NCBI RefSeq assembly: GCF_021534965.1
Contig: NZ_CP091037.1
Location: forward strand, 1,094,501 to 1,158,500
Source of the DNA: Muricauda sp. SCSIO 65647
Lineage (GTDB): Bacteria; Bacteroidota; Bacteroidia; Flavobacteriales; Flavobacteriaceae
DNA: 64,000 nucleotides
Reading direction: 5' to 3'
A program made the translations under genes and the position numbers. The notes under the pieces are model-generated. The model searched no databases. It saw only the letters and a program-made list of their open reading frames with translations, and was not told where the DNA came from. The first letter of the stretch is position 1; each line of letters begins with the position of its first letter. Below are positions 45,160 through 54,876 of this stretch, piece by piece.

Positions 45160-46728
45160 TTACGAGAGCATTATATAAATCAAGATGGTGAGTCCGGTAA
45201 GTATAATGCCAGCCTCTTTTACCCATGGCCAGGCCTTATCTGGATATCGGTAGGTTTCATGCACATAATCGGCCGTGGGGCGACCTTTGGATACCAAGAA
45301 CATGATGATGAAGTTCAATACGAATTCCATGCCCCAAAGATGGACAAAGTGGATGTCTAAGTTTAAAATGAAGGTGGTCAAAATATAAAACAAAAATCCA
45401 AATAAAAGCCCCGCTTTGGCCCCAATGGCATTAATCTGTTTTACGAAAATTCCCGCAATGATCACCGAGGAAATGGGAATAAAGAAAATACCGTTCAATT
45501 CTTGTAACAGAAAGTAAAGCCCATCTGGTGCATAGGCCACAAATGGTGCAATACTGATGGCCCCTACTGCAAGAACAACAGAGGTCAACTTGCCCCATTT
45601 CACCAATTGGGCATCGGAAACTTTTTTGTTGATGATCTTTTTATAGATATCATAGCAAAAAATGGTACTGGCAGAGTTCAACACACTATTGAAGGTACTC
45701 AGCACAGCCCCCAATACCACAGCGGCAAAGAACCCGTACAAGTAGGCGGGCAGCACCTTCTTCACCAGCAGAGGGTAAATCAAATCTGGATTTGCATAAA
45801 ACTCATCCTGAAAGTAGTAATAGGCAATCAGTCCGGGTAACACAATGATGCAGGGCACAAACAGTTTTAAAACGCCTGTATAGATAAGTCCCTTTTGGGC
45901 CTCCGCCAGATTTTTGGCCCCAAACGCCCGTTGAATGATGGCTTGGTTCATCCCCCAGAAATACAATTGATTGATCATTAGGCCGGTGAATAGAGTGGAA
46001 AATGGTAAAATGGAATCTGGACTACCTATGATATCAAATTTGTCAGGCGCAAAATCATAGACCTTGGTCAGCCCATCGACCACATTCCCTTTTCCGATTT
46101 GGTACAAGGCCAAGGCCGGTATGAGCAATCCGCCCAACATAAGGCCAATACCATTAAGACTGTCTGAATACGCCACTGCCTTCAACCCTCCGAAGATGGC
46201 ATAGAGCGACCCTATAACGCCGATGGTCAATATGGTGTACAGCAGTGCCTCGGTCTTGGTAATATTGAACATTTCGGTAAACTCAAAAACACTTTCAATA
46301 TTAATGGCACCCGAATACAAAACAATTGGTAACAGTGTTACCACAAAGGATAGCATCAACAAAAAGGCCACGATTGACCTAGTGGCCCCATCAAACCGCT
46401 TTTCCAAAAACTCTGGAATGGTCGTCAATCCCATTTGTATAAAACGGGGAAGAAAGAATATGGCGGCAATGACCAAGGCTATGGCAGAAGTTACCTCCCA
46501 AGCGATGACAATGATTCCGTTTTTATAGGAACTGCCGTTCATACCGATAAGGTGCTCGGTGGAGATATTGGTCAGAATCATGGATCCGGCGATGATGGGC
46601 CCTGTCAAGGTTTTCCCTGCAAGAAAATATCCCTTTGCCGTCTTAAAACTATCTTTTCGGAGTTTGTACGTGGTATAAAGGATGACAAAGAGCGTAAAGC
46701 CAAAAAAGCCAAGATATGTTGCTGTCAT
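45160..46728 (-). CDS. Sodium:solute symporter (SSS family), probable myo-inositol transporter
   Basis: A 522-residue inner-membrane protein with about 13-14 transmembrane segments. SSS signatures are GYFLAGKTLTGPIIAGSMIL, NISTEHLIGMNGSSYKNGI, YAIFGGLKAVAYSDSLNGIG and VLGAVLSTFNSVLNSASTIF. It resembles the SGLT/SMIT branch that carries sugars or inositol. It lies 18 bp downstream of myo-inositol oxygenase in the same operon, so myo-inositol is the best substrate guess. The family is certain; the substrate is inferred from the neighbour. Confidence 0.88.
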   Translation of the reverse strand: MTATYLGFFGFTLFVILYTTYKLRKDSFKTAKGYFLAGKTLTGPIIAGSMILTNISTEHLIGMNGSSYKNGIIVIAWEVTSAIALVIAAIFFLPRFIQMGLTTIPEFLEKRFDGATRSIVAFLLMLSFVVTLLPIVLYSGAINIESVFEFTEMFNITKTEALLYTILTIGVIGSLYAIFGGLKAVAYSDSLNGIGLMLGGLLIPALALYQIGKGNVVDGLTKVYDFAPDKFDIIGSPDSILPFSTLFTGLMINQLYFWGMNQAIIQRAFGAKNLAEAQKGLIYTGVLKLFVPCIIVLPGLIAYYYFQDEFYANPDLIYPLLVKKVLPAYLYGFFAAVVLGAVLSTFNSVLNSASTIFCYDIYKKIINKKVSDAQLVKWGKLTSVVLAVGAISIAPFVAYAPDGLYFLLQELNGIFFIPISSVIIAGIFVKQINAIGAKAGLLFGFLFYILTTFILNLDIHFVHLWGMEFVLNFIIMFLVSKGRPTADYVHETYRYPDKAWPWVKEAGIILTGLTILIYIMLS

Positions 46729-46746
46729 TAAAGTTTGGTTGGTGCT

Positions 46747-47613
46747 CTAAAATCTCAGTTTTTCAGGCAAATATTTTTCGACAAGGTCTTCGTAATAAGG
46801 TTTTAATGCCTTTGCATCTGGCTTTACGGGTGCTTTGGTATATAAATCGTACGGATTGAATTTTTTTACCCACTCAAACATCTCATGGTCTTTTTCGTTC
46901 ATCAAATGGCTATAGGCATGTTCTCGATGTTGCGCGTAAAAAGAATGATAGCGAATAATATAGAGTGCCGGCTCTGGCAAATGGTCTTTCATGATATGGT
47001 ACAGGTACTCGTCATGGCCCCAGCTCATCTTCACCGCGTCCAGTCCACAGTTTTCTGAATATATTCCAAATTTGGTATTGTATCGTTCATCTTGGCTATC
47101 TGGGTTTTCGGAAAAGAATTCTGGATAGACGATCTTGTTCGAAAAAGCGCAACCGACCGGAAAGGTATCGCCAACAACTGCCCATTGCGGCTCCCCAAAT
47201 AGGCATAGCACCTTTCCCATATCGTGCAAAAAACCAGTAAGCACGAACCAATCGGGATGGCCATCGGCCCTTATGGCCTCAGAGGTCTGCAACAAGTGCT
47301 GCAATTGGTCCAAATCGATATCCGGGTCACTATCGTCCACCAAAGTGTTCAAAAAATCAACGGCATCCCATAAAGACATCTCCCTTTTATTGAACTGCAA
47401 TAACTCCTCCTGCTTTTGACAAACAAAATCATAGGTCTGAAACTTATGGTTCAACCTGTAGAACTCCCTGACCGTATCGACCCTATACGAATCTTCATAA
47501 TTTCGGAATTCCTCTTTTTTCTTGCCATCTTCCGCAGGATCTGGATAACGTTTTAAAATATCCTCTTCCCAATGCTCCAATGATTCCAACGGATTGTTCT
47601 TATCTATGCCCAT
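46747..47613 (-). CDS. myo-Inositol oxygenase
   Basis: A 288-residue cytoplasmic di-iron enzyme (MIOX family) that opens myo-inositol with O2 to D-glucuronate. All six expected iron ligands are present: His106 ([12 protein letters not shown]), His130 and Asp131 ([10 protein letters not shown]), His200 ([10 protein letters not shown]), His223 ([14 protein letters not shown]) and Asp256 ([14 protein letters not shown]). The N-terminal [16 protein letters not shown] is also characteristic. MIOX is mainly eukaryotic and is found in some Bacteroidota. It is followed by a sodium symporter and preceded by the HTCS/phospholipase/mannosidase locus, which would release inositol. Confidence 0.95.
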   Translation of the reverse strand: MGIDKNNPLESLEHWEEDILKRYPDPAEDGKKKEEFRNYEDSYRVDTVREFYRLNHKFQTYDFVCQKQEELLQFNKREMSLWDAVDFLNTLVDDSDPDIDLDQLQHLLQTSEAIRADGHPDWFVLTGFLHDMGKVLCLFGEPQWAVVGDTFPVGCAFSNKIVYPEFFSENPDSQDERYNTKFGIYSENCGLDAVKMSWGHDEYLYHIMKDHLPEPALYIIRYHSFYAQHREHAYSHLMNEKDHEMFEWVKKFNPYDLYTKAPVKPDAKALKPYYEDLVEKYLPEKLRF

Positions 47614-47719
47614 TTGTCTTAAATTATATGTGAATGCTGTTATTCATTTTCTCCAGATCGTTGTGTTTTTGAGCCCCAATTGACCATTGCATTTCTTTCG
47701 TCAACATGACCCTGTACTT

Positions 47720-47727
47720 CAAACATA
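47720..47727 (-). promoter_or_regulatory. Putative -7 promoter element for the inositol oxygenase operon
   Basis: The minus strand reads TATGTTTG, matching TAnnTTTG, about 107 bp before the ATG at 47613. A TTTC lies about 20 bp further upstream in place of TTTG. It suggests that the MIOX-symporter pair has its own promoter, separate from the HTCS gene. Confidence 0.35.
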
Positions 47728-47815
47728 CCACTTCATATCGGTCTTGAAATGGACAAATATTTCAAAACTATGAACATATTGGTTATTTATAGCATCAAAG
47801 CACCAACAGGCTCAG

Positions 47816-50800
47816 CTACTTAATCAATTTACTTGGCGGAAACCCAAACTGTTTTTTAAAGCATCTACTGAAATACAGGGGGTCATTGAATCCTATATAA
47901 TCGGTAACCTCCGATACGTTATATTTTTTGGTTTTTAAAAGTTGTGCCGATTTTTTTAAGCGCACTGTTCTAATGAACTCATTGGGGGCCAGATCGGTCA
48001 ACTCCTTGATTTTGCGATATAACTTGGAGGAGCTCATCCCCAACTCCCTGCACAAAAAAGTGGTGGTGAGCTTGGGATTGTTTAAGTTTATATGGACCAA
48101 ATCCGTAACCTTTCGCATAAACTCTTCATCGATGGGCGAATTGGTCAAAAGTCCAACTTCGCTTTCCACTTCCCCTGAAAACTTGGCCTTAAGCTCCAAA
48201 CGGGTACGGATGATGTTCTCTATCCGGGACTTCAGTAGGGAGGGATCGAACGGTTTTACCAGATACCCATCAGCCCCTACATCATACCCTTTTATCTTGT
48301 CTTCATTTTCAGATAGTGCCGTTAGCAAGATTACTGGGATATGGCTGATAAATTCATCATTTTTAAGGGCTTCACAAAACCTGTGGCCATCCATCACGGG
48401 CATCATCACATCTGCCACACAGAGTACGGGCCTTATTTGTCGGCATAGTGCCAATCCCTCCTCTCCATTTTCTGCTTGGTACACCTTATAGTAATCCGAT
48501 AGATAATCCACCAGATAACTTCTTAGTTCTCCATTGTCTTCAATGACCAAGATTTTTTCCTTGAGATGGGTGCTTTGAATGATTTTTTTGGCCGATTGCA
48601 CCTGTACGGACTCCGCTTCTTTCGGTTTGGCGGAATATTCGAATACTTCGGTCTCTTTGTAAAACTTGCGGGCTATGGGCAGTTCTAGGGTAAATATGCT
48701 GCCCTGCCCATGGGTACTTTGCAGGTTGATCGTACCTTTATGAAGTTCGGTCAACGATTTGACCAGAGCTAGCCCAATACCGGTACCTGTATTGTTTTCC
48801 TTACTATTGGCGGCTTGGTAGAACCTTCTGAATATTTTTTTATGGCTCTCTACCGGTATTCCGATGCCATTATCGCTCACCTCGACGACCAACCAGCCCA
48901 TGGGGTTGTCTTTTAGGCCAATGTAAACATCTACATGCCCATGGTTGGGTGTAAACTTCAACGCATTGGATAACAAGTTATATAGAATTTTATCGAATTT
49001 GTCATGGTCAACCCATCCTATGATTTCTTCTTCCTCAGCACTTAAATTATAATGGATTTTTTTATTGGAGGCCAGTTGCTTAAATGAAGCAAATGTGTTT
49101 TGGGTGTGCAGCATAATATCGGTCTGGGTCACTTTTAGCTTTAGCTCACCCGTTTGCGCCTTTCTGAAGTCCAAGATTTGATTGACCAAGCCCAATAGCC
49201 GATTGGTATTTTGGTGGATAAGGTTGAAACGGTTCAACTGGTATTTGTTCCCATTTTCCTCCCCTTCTTCAATCAATTGCTTTACGGGTCCCAAGATAAG
49301 GGTCAATGGGGTTCGCAGCTCGTGGGAAATATTGGTGAAGAACCGTAGTTTTTCGTTGTTCAGCTTTTCATCATGCTCTCGTTTCACCTTCACCATAAGC
49401 AGTTCTCGCTTTAGCCTTAATCTATTCTTTATCTCCCTTCTGATAAAATAGAAAATCACAGAGGCGAAGAACAGAAATAGCAATACGGCCTTGTAGGTAA
49501 GCCAAAATGGTGGGGATATACTGATATCATATGAATTTTCACCGCTCCAATACCCATTGCTGTTGCCAGCCCTAACCTTAAAAACATAATCATCTGGATA
49601 TAGGTTGGTGTACCGGACCGTTCTTGAGGCACTATTGACCGCGATCCAGTCTTCGTCAAAGCCTTCGAGTTTATACTCGTATTGGTTTGAACGCTCCCGA
49701 ACATAGGACGGCATAGCAAACTTTAAGGAAAAATTACGGTTGTCAAAGTCAAGCGCTATCCTTTTTGCATAATTTAAATCTTCGGTCAGCAACTTTTGTC
49801 CATTGATGACCGTTCCGGGCAATACCTCTCGATGGGCAATTTTGAATTCTGTAATCAAGGGTTGGGGCGCCAAATGGTTTTCAGATATCTCCAAGGGCGA
49901 AAAATATATCACCCCATTGTCACCCCCAAGATAAATTCGCGAATCATCATAAAACAAAAAACCCCTTTTGTTGTAGATGTTGGAACGCACCCCATTGTTC
50001 ACAAAAAATATCCTGAAATCATCTGTTCTTGGGTTGTACTTTGCTATCTGGTTGTAGTTCATGTTCAGCCACATGTGGCCCGTTGAATCGATACCTATAT
50101 CGGTGACCCAGATATTCTTTAATTCCTTGGGGGCATCCTTGGCCAGAAACCGATCCCTTTGGGGATCGTAAAAATTGAGTCCATGTCGGGTTGCGGCCCA
50201 TACCCGGCCGTCTTGATCAATCGCAATATCCTTTACTTTGTTGTTGGTCAATCCGTTTTCCACATTGTCATCATGCCCATACCGTTTCACCTGTCCATTG
50301 ATCTCATCGTATCTGAAAACACCATTTTCCGTGGCAATCCAAAGCAAACCATACCTAGAGCCCACAATTTTGTTGATTTCCTCGGTGCCCAGGCTTTCTT
50401 TGGCCAAGGGTATGCACTTCTTGGTACCGAAATCGTATTGCCAGAGACCTTTTCCCTTGGTTCCGACCAGTAACTTGTCAGGTTCTCGTTGGTAGAAAGA
50501 GAAAATAGGGCCATTTTCAAATCCCAACCGTACTTCTTTTATGGTCTTGAAATCATGATTATAGCAATAGACTTTGCCATCCCACATGCCGATGTAGAAT
50601 ATTTTTTGATCTAGGGAATAGATGCTGGCAATCCGCTGCTCCACATCAAAGATCTTTTTGACTTTCGTTCCGTTGGCCAAATAGATACCGTTAAAATGGG
50701 TTCCTATCAACAGTTGCCCATCATGGGTTTTTCCAAAACTGCTGACTACGGGCGGTACCCTAGTGGAAAACGCACTCTCGGAAATGAGTTTGAACTGGTT

Positions 50801-51820
50801 GCCAAAGGGGTCGTATTTCTCCAGCCCATTTTCGGTTCCAATCCATAAAACCCCTGATTTGTCAAAAAACAGCGCGGAAATATAATTGTTGACCAACGAG
50901 TTGGTATTGAGCATATCGGGTAGGTGGCGCTTGTATTTGCCTTCGGCAATATCCTCCAATGCATCACATGCTATGACGCCGTTTTGGGTACCGATCCAAT
51001 ATTTCTTGTCCGGACCCTGGGTGATGCACCTAAAAAAATCCGGGTCTTTTTGTTGCACCAATTCAAAGGAGTTCGAAGATTTGTCCAACTTACCAAGTCC
51101 TTCTTGGGTTCCGGCAAAAATATCTCCCTTATCATCTTCATAAATAAAATAGACCCCAGGGTTAACATCACTGTCCTTGTCCGAATATTGTAAAATATAG
51201 TTTTTGAGATTCGTCAGGTTATTGCCAGAATCGATATCAAAGGAATATATGCCATGTTTAAAGGTTCCAATCCACATTTTCTTATCACGTGTTTGGGTTA
51301 TGGCCCTCACATGTTGTACATCTTCAATGTTTATTTTTATAAATTGTTCTTGGGATTGATCATAAAAACAGAGGCCTTTGAATTTAGTGCCCGCCCATAC
51401 CCTGTCACGATCATCCACGAAAACCGCCCGCACCTTGCTGCCACTTATACTGTTCAAGTTGGTGGAATCGGGCAAAAAAGTAGTGAAGGTTCCGGATCGC
51501 AAACAAAATCGTGTAAGCCCCTTGCTGGTACCGATCCAAAGTTTTTCGTTTTTGTCCAGGGCCAATTTGGTGATGTCGTCGTCTCGAAGATATTGGGGAT
51601 TGTCTGGTTGGGCATGGTACACTTTAAAATCGTGCCCGTCAAATCGGTTAACGCCCCCAAAGGTGCCCAACCATAAAAAACCATTTTTATCTTGTAGGAT
51701 AGATCGAACGGTATTGTGTGACAGGCCATCAGTGTCTCCGTAATGTTCAAAGACAATATCTTGTGCAGCTATTGACTGAACAAATAAAAGACTGATTATA
51801 AATGCTTTTAACTTTCCCAC
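47816..51820 (-). CDS. Hybrid two-component system regulator (HTCS) of a polysaccharide-utilisation type locus
   Basis: A 1334-residue one-protein signalling system. The signal peptide MGKLKAFIISLLFVQSIAAQ is followed by a two-propeller periplasmic sensor (about 20-690; repeats such as NGFLWLGTFGGVNRFDG, KLWIGTSKGLTRF, VLWIGTENGLEKYDP), a Y_Y_Y domain (QYEYKLEGFDEDWIAVNSAS) and a transmembrane helix near 780. A histidine kinase follows (FFTNISHELRTPLTL near 832; VSDNGIGIP; GTGIGLALVKSL), then a receiver (CVADVMMPVMDGH, Asp near 1137) and a C-terminal AraC-type HTH (YFSRCFKKQFGFPPSKL). Such proteins bind a breakdown product of the target glycan and activate the linked susCD and enzyme genes, here probably 51845-64000. 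Confidence 0.96.
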   Translation of the reverse strand: MGKLKAFIISLLFVQSIAAQDIVFEHYGDTDGLSHNTVRSILQDKNGFLWLGTFGGVNRFDGHDFKVYHAQPDNPQYLRDDDITKLALDKNEKLWIGTSKGLTRFCLRSGTFTTFLPDSTNLNSISGSKVRAVFVDDRDRVWAGTKFKGLCFYDQSQEQFIKINIEDVQHVRAITQTRDKKMWIGTFKHGIYSFDIDSGNNLTNLKNYILQYSDKDSDVNPGVYFIYEDDKGDIFAGTQEGLGKLDKSSNSFELVQQKDPDFFRCITQGPDKKYWIGTQNGVIACDALEDIAEGKYKRHLPDMLNTNSLVNNYISALFFDKSGVLWIGTENGLEKYDPFGNQFKLISESAFSTRVPPVVSSFGKTHDGQLLIGTHFNGIYLANGTKVKKIFDVEQRIASIYSLDQKIFYIGMWDGKVYCYNHDFKTIKEVRLGFENGPIFSFYQREPDKLLVGTKGKGLWQYDFGTKKCIPLAKESLGTEEINKIVGSRYGLLWIATENGVFRYDEINGQVKRYGHDDNVENGLTNNKVKDIAIDQDGRVWAATRHGLNFYDPQRDRFLAKDAPKELKNIWVTDIGIDSTGHMWLNMNYNQIAKYNPRTDDFRIFFVNNGVRSNIYNKRGFLFYDDSRIYLGGDNGVIYFSPLEISENHLAPQPLITEFKIAHREVLPGTVINGQKLLTEDLNYAKRIALDFDNRNFSLKFAMPSYVRERSNQYEYKLEGFDEDWIAVNSASRTVRYTNLYPDDYVFKVRAGNSNGYWSGENSYDISISPPFWLTYKAVLLFLFFASVIFYFIRREIKNRLRLKRELLMVKVKREHDEKLNNEKLRFFTNISHELRTPLTLILGPVKQLIEEGEENGNKYQLNRFNLIHQNTNRLLGLVNQILDFRKAQTGELKLKVTQTDIMLHTQNTFASFKQLASNKKIHYNLSAEEEEIIGWVDHDKFDKILYNLLSNALKFTPNHGHVDVYIGLKDNPMGWLVVEVSDNGIGIPVESHKKIFRRFYQAANSKENNTGTGIGLALVKSLTELHKGTINLQSTHGQGSIFTLELPIARKFYKETEVFEYSAKPKEAESVQVQSAKKIIQSTHLKEKILVIEDNGELRSYLVDYLSDYYKVYQAENGEEGLALCRQIRPVLCVADVMMPVMDGHRFCEALKNDEFISHIPVILLTALSENEDKIKGYDVGADGYLVKPFDPSLLKSRIENIIRTRLELKAKFSGEVESEVGLLTNSPIDEEFMRKVTDLVHINLNNPKLTTTFLCRELGMSSSKLYRKIKELTDLAPNEFIRTVRLKKSAQLLKTKKYNVSEVTDYIGFNDPLYFSRCFKKQFGFPPSKLIK

Positions 51821-51844
51821 TGTACTATAAAACTACGATAATGG

Positions 51845-53752
51845 TCATTTTAATTCAAATTGTCGATCAACTCTGATTACCTGCCCCTTTTCCAAATCTA
51901 CCCTAAAATGATCGGAGGGCGTACCCTTCAGCATCTTTTTAAAAATCGTTGCAAATTCCCCAATCTTTTTTTGCGGCCCTTCCTTCTCCGCAGATTGGAA
52001 CGCATTCAATACCAACAAATATTTTTGCAATCGATCTCGGCCAATATCGTCCAAAGCCAATTCATCCCCGTTTCGAATCTTATAAAAGTCCACCATTAGG
52101 TCAAAACCTGTCCAAGACAGCAATTGATCCCATGGCATTGTCTTATCTTCACGCATTGCCTCGGCCAACACACGATCTAAGGTTGCTTTATTTAAAATTT
52201 CACCGTTCACAAACAAATTTGAATCCATTTTAGCGGCAGCCCATAACTCTGCGCCATTTAGGGACAAAAGCAGGTTTTTTGGCCCTTTGGGCCAATCATT
52301 TTTCAAAAACCTCAACCGTACCAGTTCCCTTAAATGCCATTCGGTAAAATCACCAAAGGTGTCTGACGAAAGAATTTCGGCATCCCAAATATCTTGGGCC
52401 AAGGATTCTTTTAAATGGGCCTGTTCCATTTTATAGAGCGGAAAAAGTTCCTGAAAATTTGGAACCGTGTCCATCCGAATGGTCTCTACCTCTATTTCTT
52501 CCGATGATCGTAAAGTGGCTATTTTATAGGCAGGACAATAGGCTGCCAGGGAAGGAACCTGAACATTGACCAATGTATTGCCCGTTTTGGTGGTCTTAAT
52601 TCCCGTATCATTGATATGCATGTGCCCCCCAAAATGGATTTGTAGTCCTGCCTCTGCAAATCCGAGTGCGATGGATTCAGAAGGAACACGATGCAACTGG
52701 AACGCGTTTTCTCCAAACATTTTGACCATTTCAATGGTGGCATCGTCATTAAAGTCAACCATGGGATAGTGACTGAATGCGATAAGCATCTTTTCTTGTT
52801 TCTTGGCCATGGCAACGACTTTTTCAACCCACGGAATCAAATGCCCTTTATGGGTCATTACCTGATTATAGCCAATGCTGGCACTGCCGTAGTATTTGGG
52901 GTTTGAGGGGTGGTCTTTCGTTTCATCTTCAGGGATGTAAACATTACCGTCCAAGGCCAATAACCATAACCCTTCTACCGGCTCTACCAAATAGCTTGCA
53001 TCCGGAATTTTTGTCCCATGGGGTGAAATGGCATAGGTTCTGTTTTCTAAGGTTGCCAATGGCAATGCTTTTTCATAGGAATAGGTTTTGGGGGTATAAT
53101 CTGAAAAAGGTGTTTCCCAGTACAGGTAATCATGCTTGGGGTAAAATCCATAATTTTTCAATTCTGTCAGCACCCCATCATAGCCCATTTTTTGAATATC
53201 GGCAGTTACAATGGGCAAAAGACCATTGGTACTTTTTTGGGCCAGCTCCAATTGACTCACAATGACTTGTTGCCGACCTCCTTCTCCCAAAAAGTCTGTT
53301 TTGCCCGCTGGCATGGCAAAGGGCCTAACGGGGTCATGGTTGCCGGTGATGGCAAAAAAAGAGATGTTATATCGCTGTGAATAACGATCCAAAATTTGAC
53401 GTACGGCCCTAACATTGAGCGGTTGTCCATCATCACTAAAATCACCGGGCAGCACCACATAAGACACTCCCCGTTCAACCGCATCGTCCAAGGCTGCCAA
53501 AAATGCAAAATAGTTTTCATTGAAGAGCCGGGTAGATCGCAACTGTGCCCCCATGGTTCGTATGGTGTTGTATTTTCCGGTCGCAGGGTTTTTGACCCCA
53601 GAATAATCAATGTCATCAAAAGTGCCATAAATGTCATGTAAATGCACATCTGCCATAAAAGCAATTTTGAGAGGTTCCGATTGCATTACCCGTCTTTCAG
53701 CACAGGCAGATAGACATCCAATAAGGCACAAAATGCAACCTATTTGAACCAT
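51845..53752 (-). CDS. Calcineurin-like metallophosphoesterase lipoprotein
   Basis: About 635 residues. The start at 53752 gives a short lipoprotein signal (MVQIGCILCLIGCLSAC, then AERR); an ATG at 53827 would overlap the upstream gene by 35 bp. The two-metal phosphoesterase motifs are all present: MADVHLHD (D-x-H), VVLPGDFSDDGQ (GD), ITGNHDPVRPF (GNHD), IAFSHYPMVDF (H) and HFGGHMHINDTG (GHxH). A C-terminal region of about 200 residues is helical and unassigned. It is exported and would hydrolyse phosphomonoesters or diesters. Between a PI-phospholipase C and the HTCS, it fits removal of phosphate from inositol phosphate or mannose phosphate. Confidence 0.88.
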   Translation of the reverse strand: MVQIGCILCLIGCLSACAERRVMQSEPLKIAFMADVHLHDIYGTFDDIDYSGVKNPATGKYNTIRTMGAQLRSTRLFNENYFAFLAALDDAVERGVSYVVLPGDFSDDGQPLNVRAVRQILDRYSQRYNISFFAITGNHDPVRPFAMPAGKTDFLGEGGRQQVIVSQLELAQKSTNGLLPIVTADIQKMGYDGVLTELKNYGFYPKHDYLYWETPFSDYTPKTYSYEKALPLATLENRTYAISPHGTKIPDASYLVEPVEGLWLLALDGNVYIPEDETKDHPSNPKYYGSASIGYNQVMTHKGHLIPWVEKVVAMAKKQEKMLIAFSHYPMVDFNDDATIEMVKMFGENAFQLHRVPSESIALGFAEAGLQIHFGGHMHINDTGIKTTKTGNTLVNVQVPSLAAYCPAYKIATLRSSEEIEVETIRMDTVPNFQELFPLYKMEQAHLKESLAQDIWDAEILSSDTFGDFTEWHLRELVRLRFLKNDWPKGPKNLLLSLNGAELWAAAKMDSNLFVNGEILNKATLDRVLAEAMREDKTMPWDQLLSWTGFDLMVDFYKIRNGDELALDDIGRDRLQKYLLVLNAFQSAEKEGPQKKIGEFATIFKKMLKGTPSDHFRVDLEKGQVIRVDRQFELK

Positions 53753-53792
53753 TTTAATAGCTTTTAGGTTTACCAAAATGGGTGCCACCGGC

Positions 53793-54863
53793 TTACTCTT
53801 TAACACGTTCATAGGTTCCATCATCAAAAATCACTTGAAAACCAGAGGGAAACAGGGTCGTAACAATATAATAATCTGTGGAAATCACTTGTGCGCCCGA
53901 GGCTTTGGCCTTTTCGAACCTTGTGTAATCAAGGTTTCTGGCCTCTTTGGTACCTGCATCTGCACGTGTTCTGACCATATAGCCTTTTTGGATCAGCTTC
54001 TTGATATAGTCAAAGTTGTGGACAGGATCATTGATAATTCGAAAACCGGCCTCCGGATTTCCTTCCTTGCTATTGACAAACATAGCGGCTTTGTGCAAGT
54101 TTGGGAAACCTTGTAGATATCGACCGATTTTCTCTTCATTTTCATCCAAAACAAACAAGATGCGGCCTCTGACCTCATCAAGATCCGGCCATCCCGACTG
54201 CAATACGGCTTCCTCCAAAGTTGGGTGGGTACTCCTTACAAAATCTGGGGTAATCAAATCTTCATCTTTAAAAACACTTCTGATTTCTTGGTCTATACTG
54301 TCTAGTGCATTTTTTGAAAAGGGCAAGGGTTTGGTGGTTCCGTCCACTGTCTGGTCCTTGGCATTGATCAGAATAACGATTGGGGTATGATCTGGATGTT
54401 CGGCACTCCATTTTTTAATGGCAACCAATCCATTTTTGAAAAGCAGATGATGACTTCTAAAATCGATGTCTTGGATATGGAACATTTTTAGACCCGGTCT
54501 GAGCAAGTCCTTTTTCAAATCGAATGGTCTTGGTAGCATTTCCATGCCCTGAACAATGTCGAGTCCCTTGGGATGGGCATAACGGCCACCAACGGGGTCA
54601 TGAAATACATCCAGCTCTAAATTTCTTAGTCCCAAATCTAATTGTGTTCTTAATGAAGGATGTTCATATTGCAAGCCCTTTGCAGCACTGCTGTCCTTTA
54701 TCCGTAGATACTGCAACAAAGGCTCCTCAATGGCGATTTTATAGCTATTATGGCTGCCTATTACCTGAATTTGGTTCCATTTAAGAGGCTCTTCCCGTGA
54801 ACAGGCCACCAGTAGAACAGTCAGGGCCCATTGCAATATCATACGGTTTGTCTTTGGTTTCAC
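53793..54863 (-). CDS. Calcium-dependent phosphoinositide-specific phospholipase C family lipoprotein
   Basis: A 356-residue lipoprotein; signal WALTVLLVAC with lipidated Cys21. The TIM-barrel PI-PLC X-type active site is visible: first catalytic His in QVIGSHNSYK (His38), acidic calcium-binding segment RNLELDVFHDPVGGRYAHP (about 81-97), second catalytic His in KMFHIQDIDFRS (His129), and PIVILINAKDQT. The pattern fits the bacterial PI-PLC-C1 type (Ca2+-dependent, SaPLC1-like). These enzymes cleave the phosphodiester between inositol phosphate and a lipid or other alcohol, as in phosphatidylinositol, GPI anchors or inositol phosphoceramides. Gap to the upstream GH92 gene 13 bp. Its presence in a mannosidase locus with inositol oxygenase is unusual. 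Confidence 0.88.
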   Translation of the reverse strand: MKPKTNRMILQWALTVLLVACSREEPLKWNQIQVIGSHNSYKIAIEEPLLQYLRIKDSSAAKGLQYEHPSLRTQLDLGLRNLELDVFHDPVGGRYAHPKGLDIVQGMEMLPRPFDLKKDLLRPGLKMFHIQDIDFRSHHLLFKNGLVAIKKWSAEHPDHTPIVILINAKDQTVDGTTKPLPFSKNALDSIDQEIRSVFKDEDLITPDFVRSTHPTLEEAVLQSGWPDLDEVRGRILFVLDENEEKIGRYLQGFPNLHKAAMFVNSKEGNPEAGFRIINDPVHNFDYIKKLIQKGYMVRTRADAGTKEARNLDYTRFEKAKASGAQVISTDYYIVTTLFPSGFQVIFDDGTYERVKE

Positions 54864-54876
54864 ACTGCCTGCGTTT

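Noticed and set aside
47928-48491. A 187-codon plus-strand open frame
   Set aside because: It lies antisense within the receiver/HTH-coding part of the HTCS gene; the composition mirrors the opposite frame and no family is seen.
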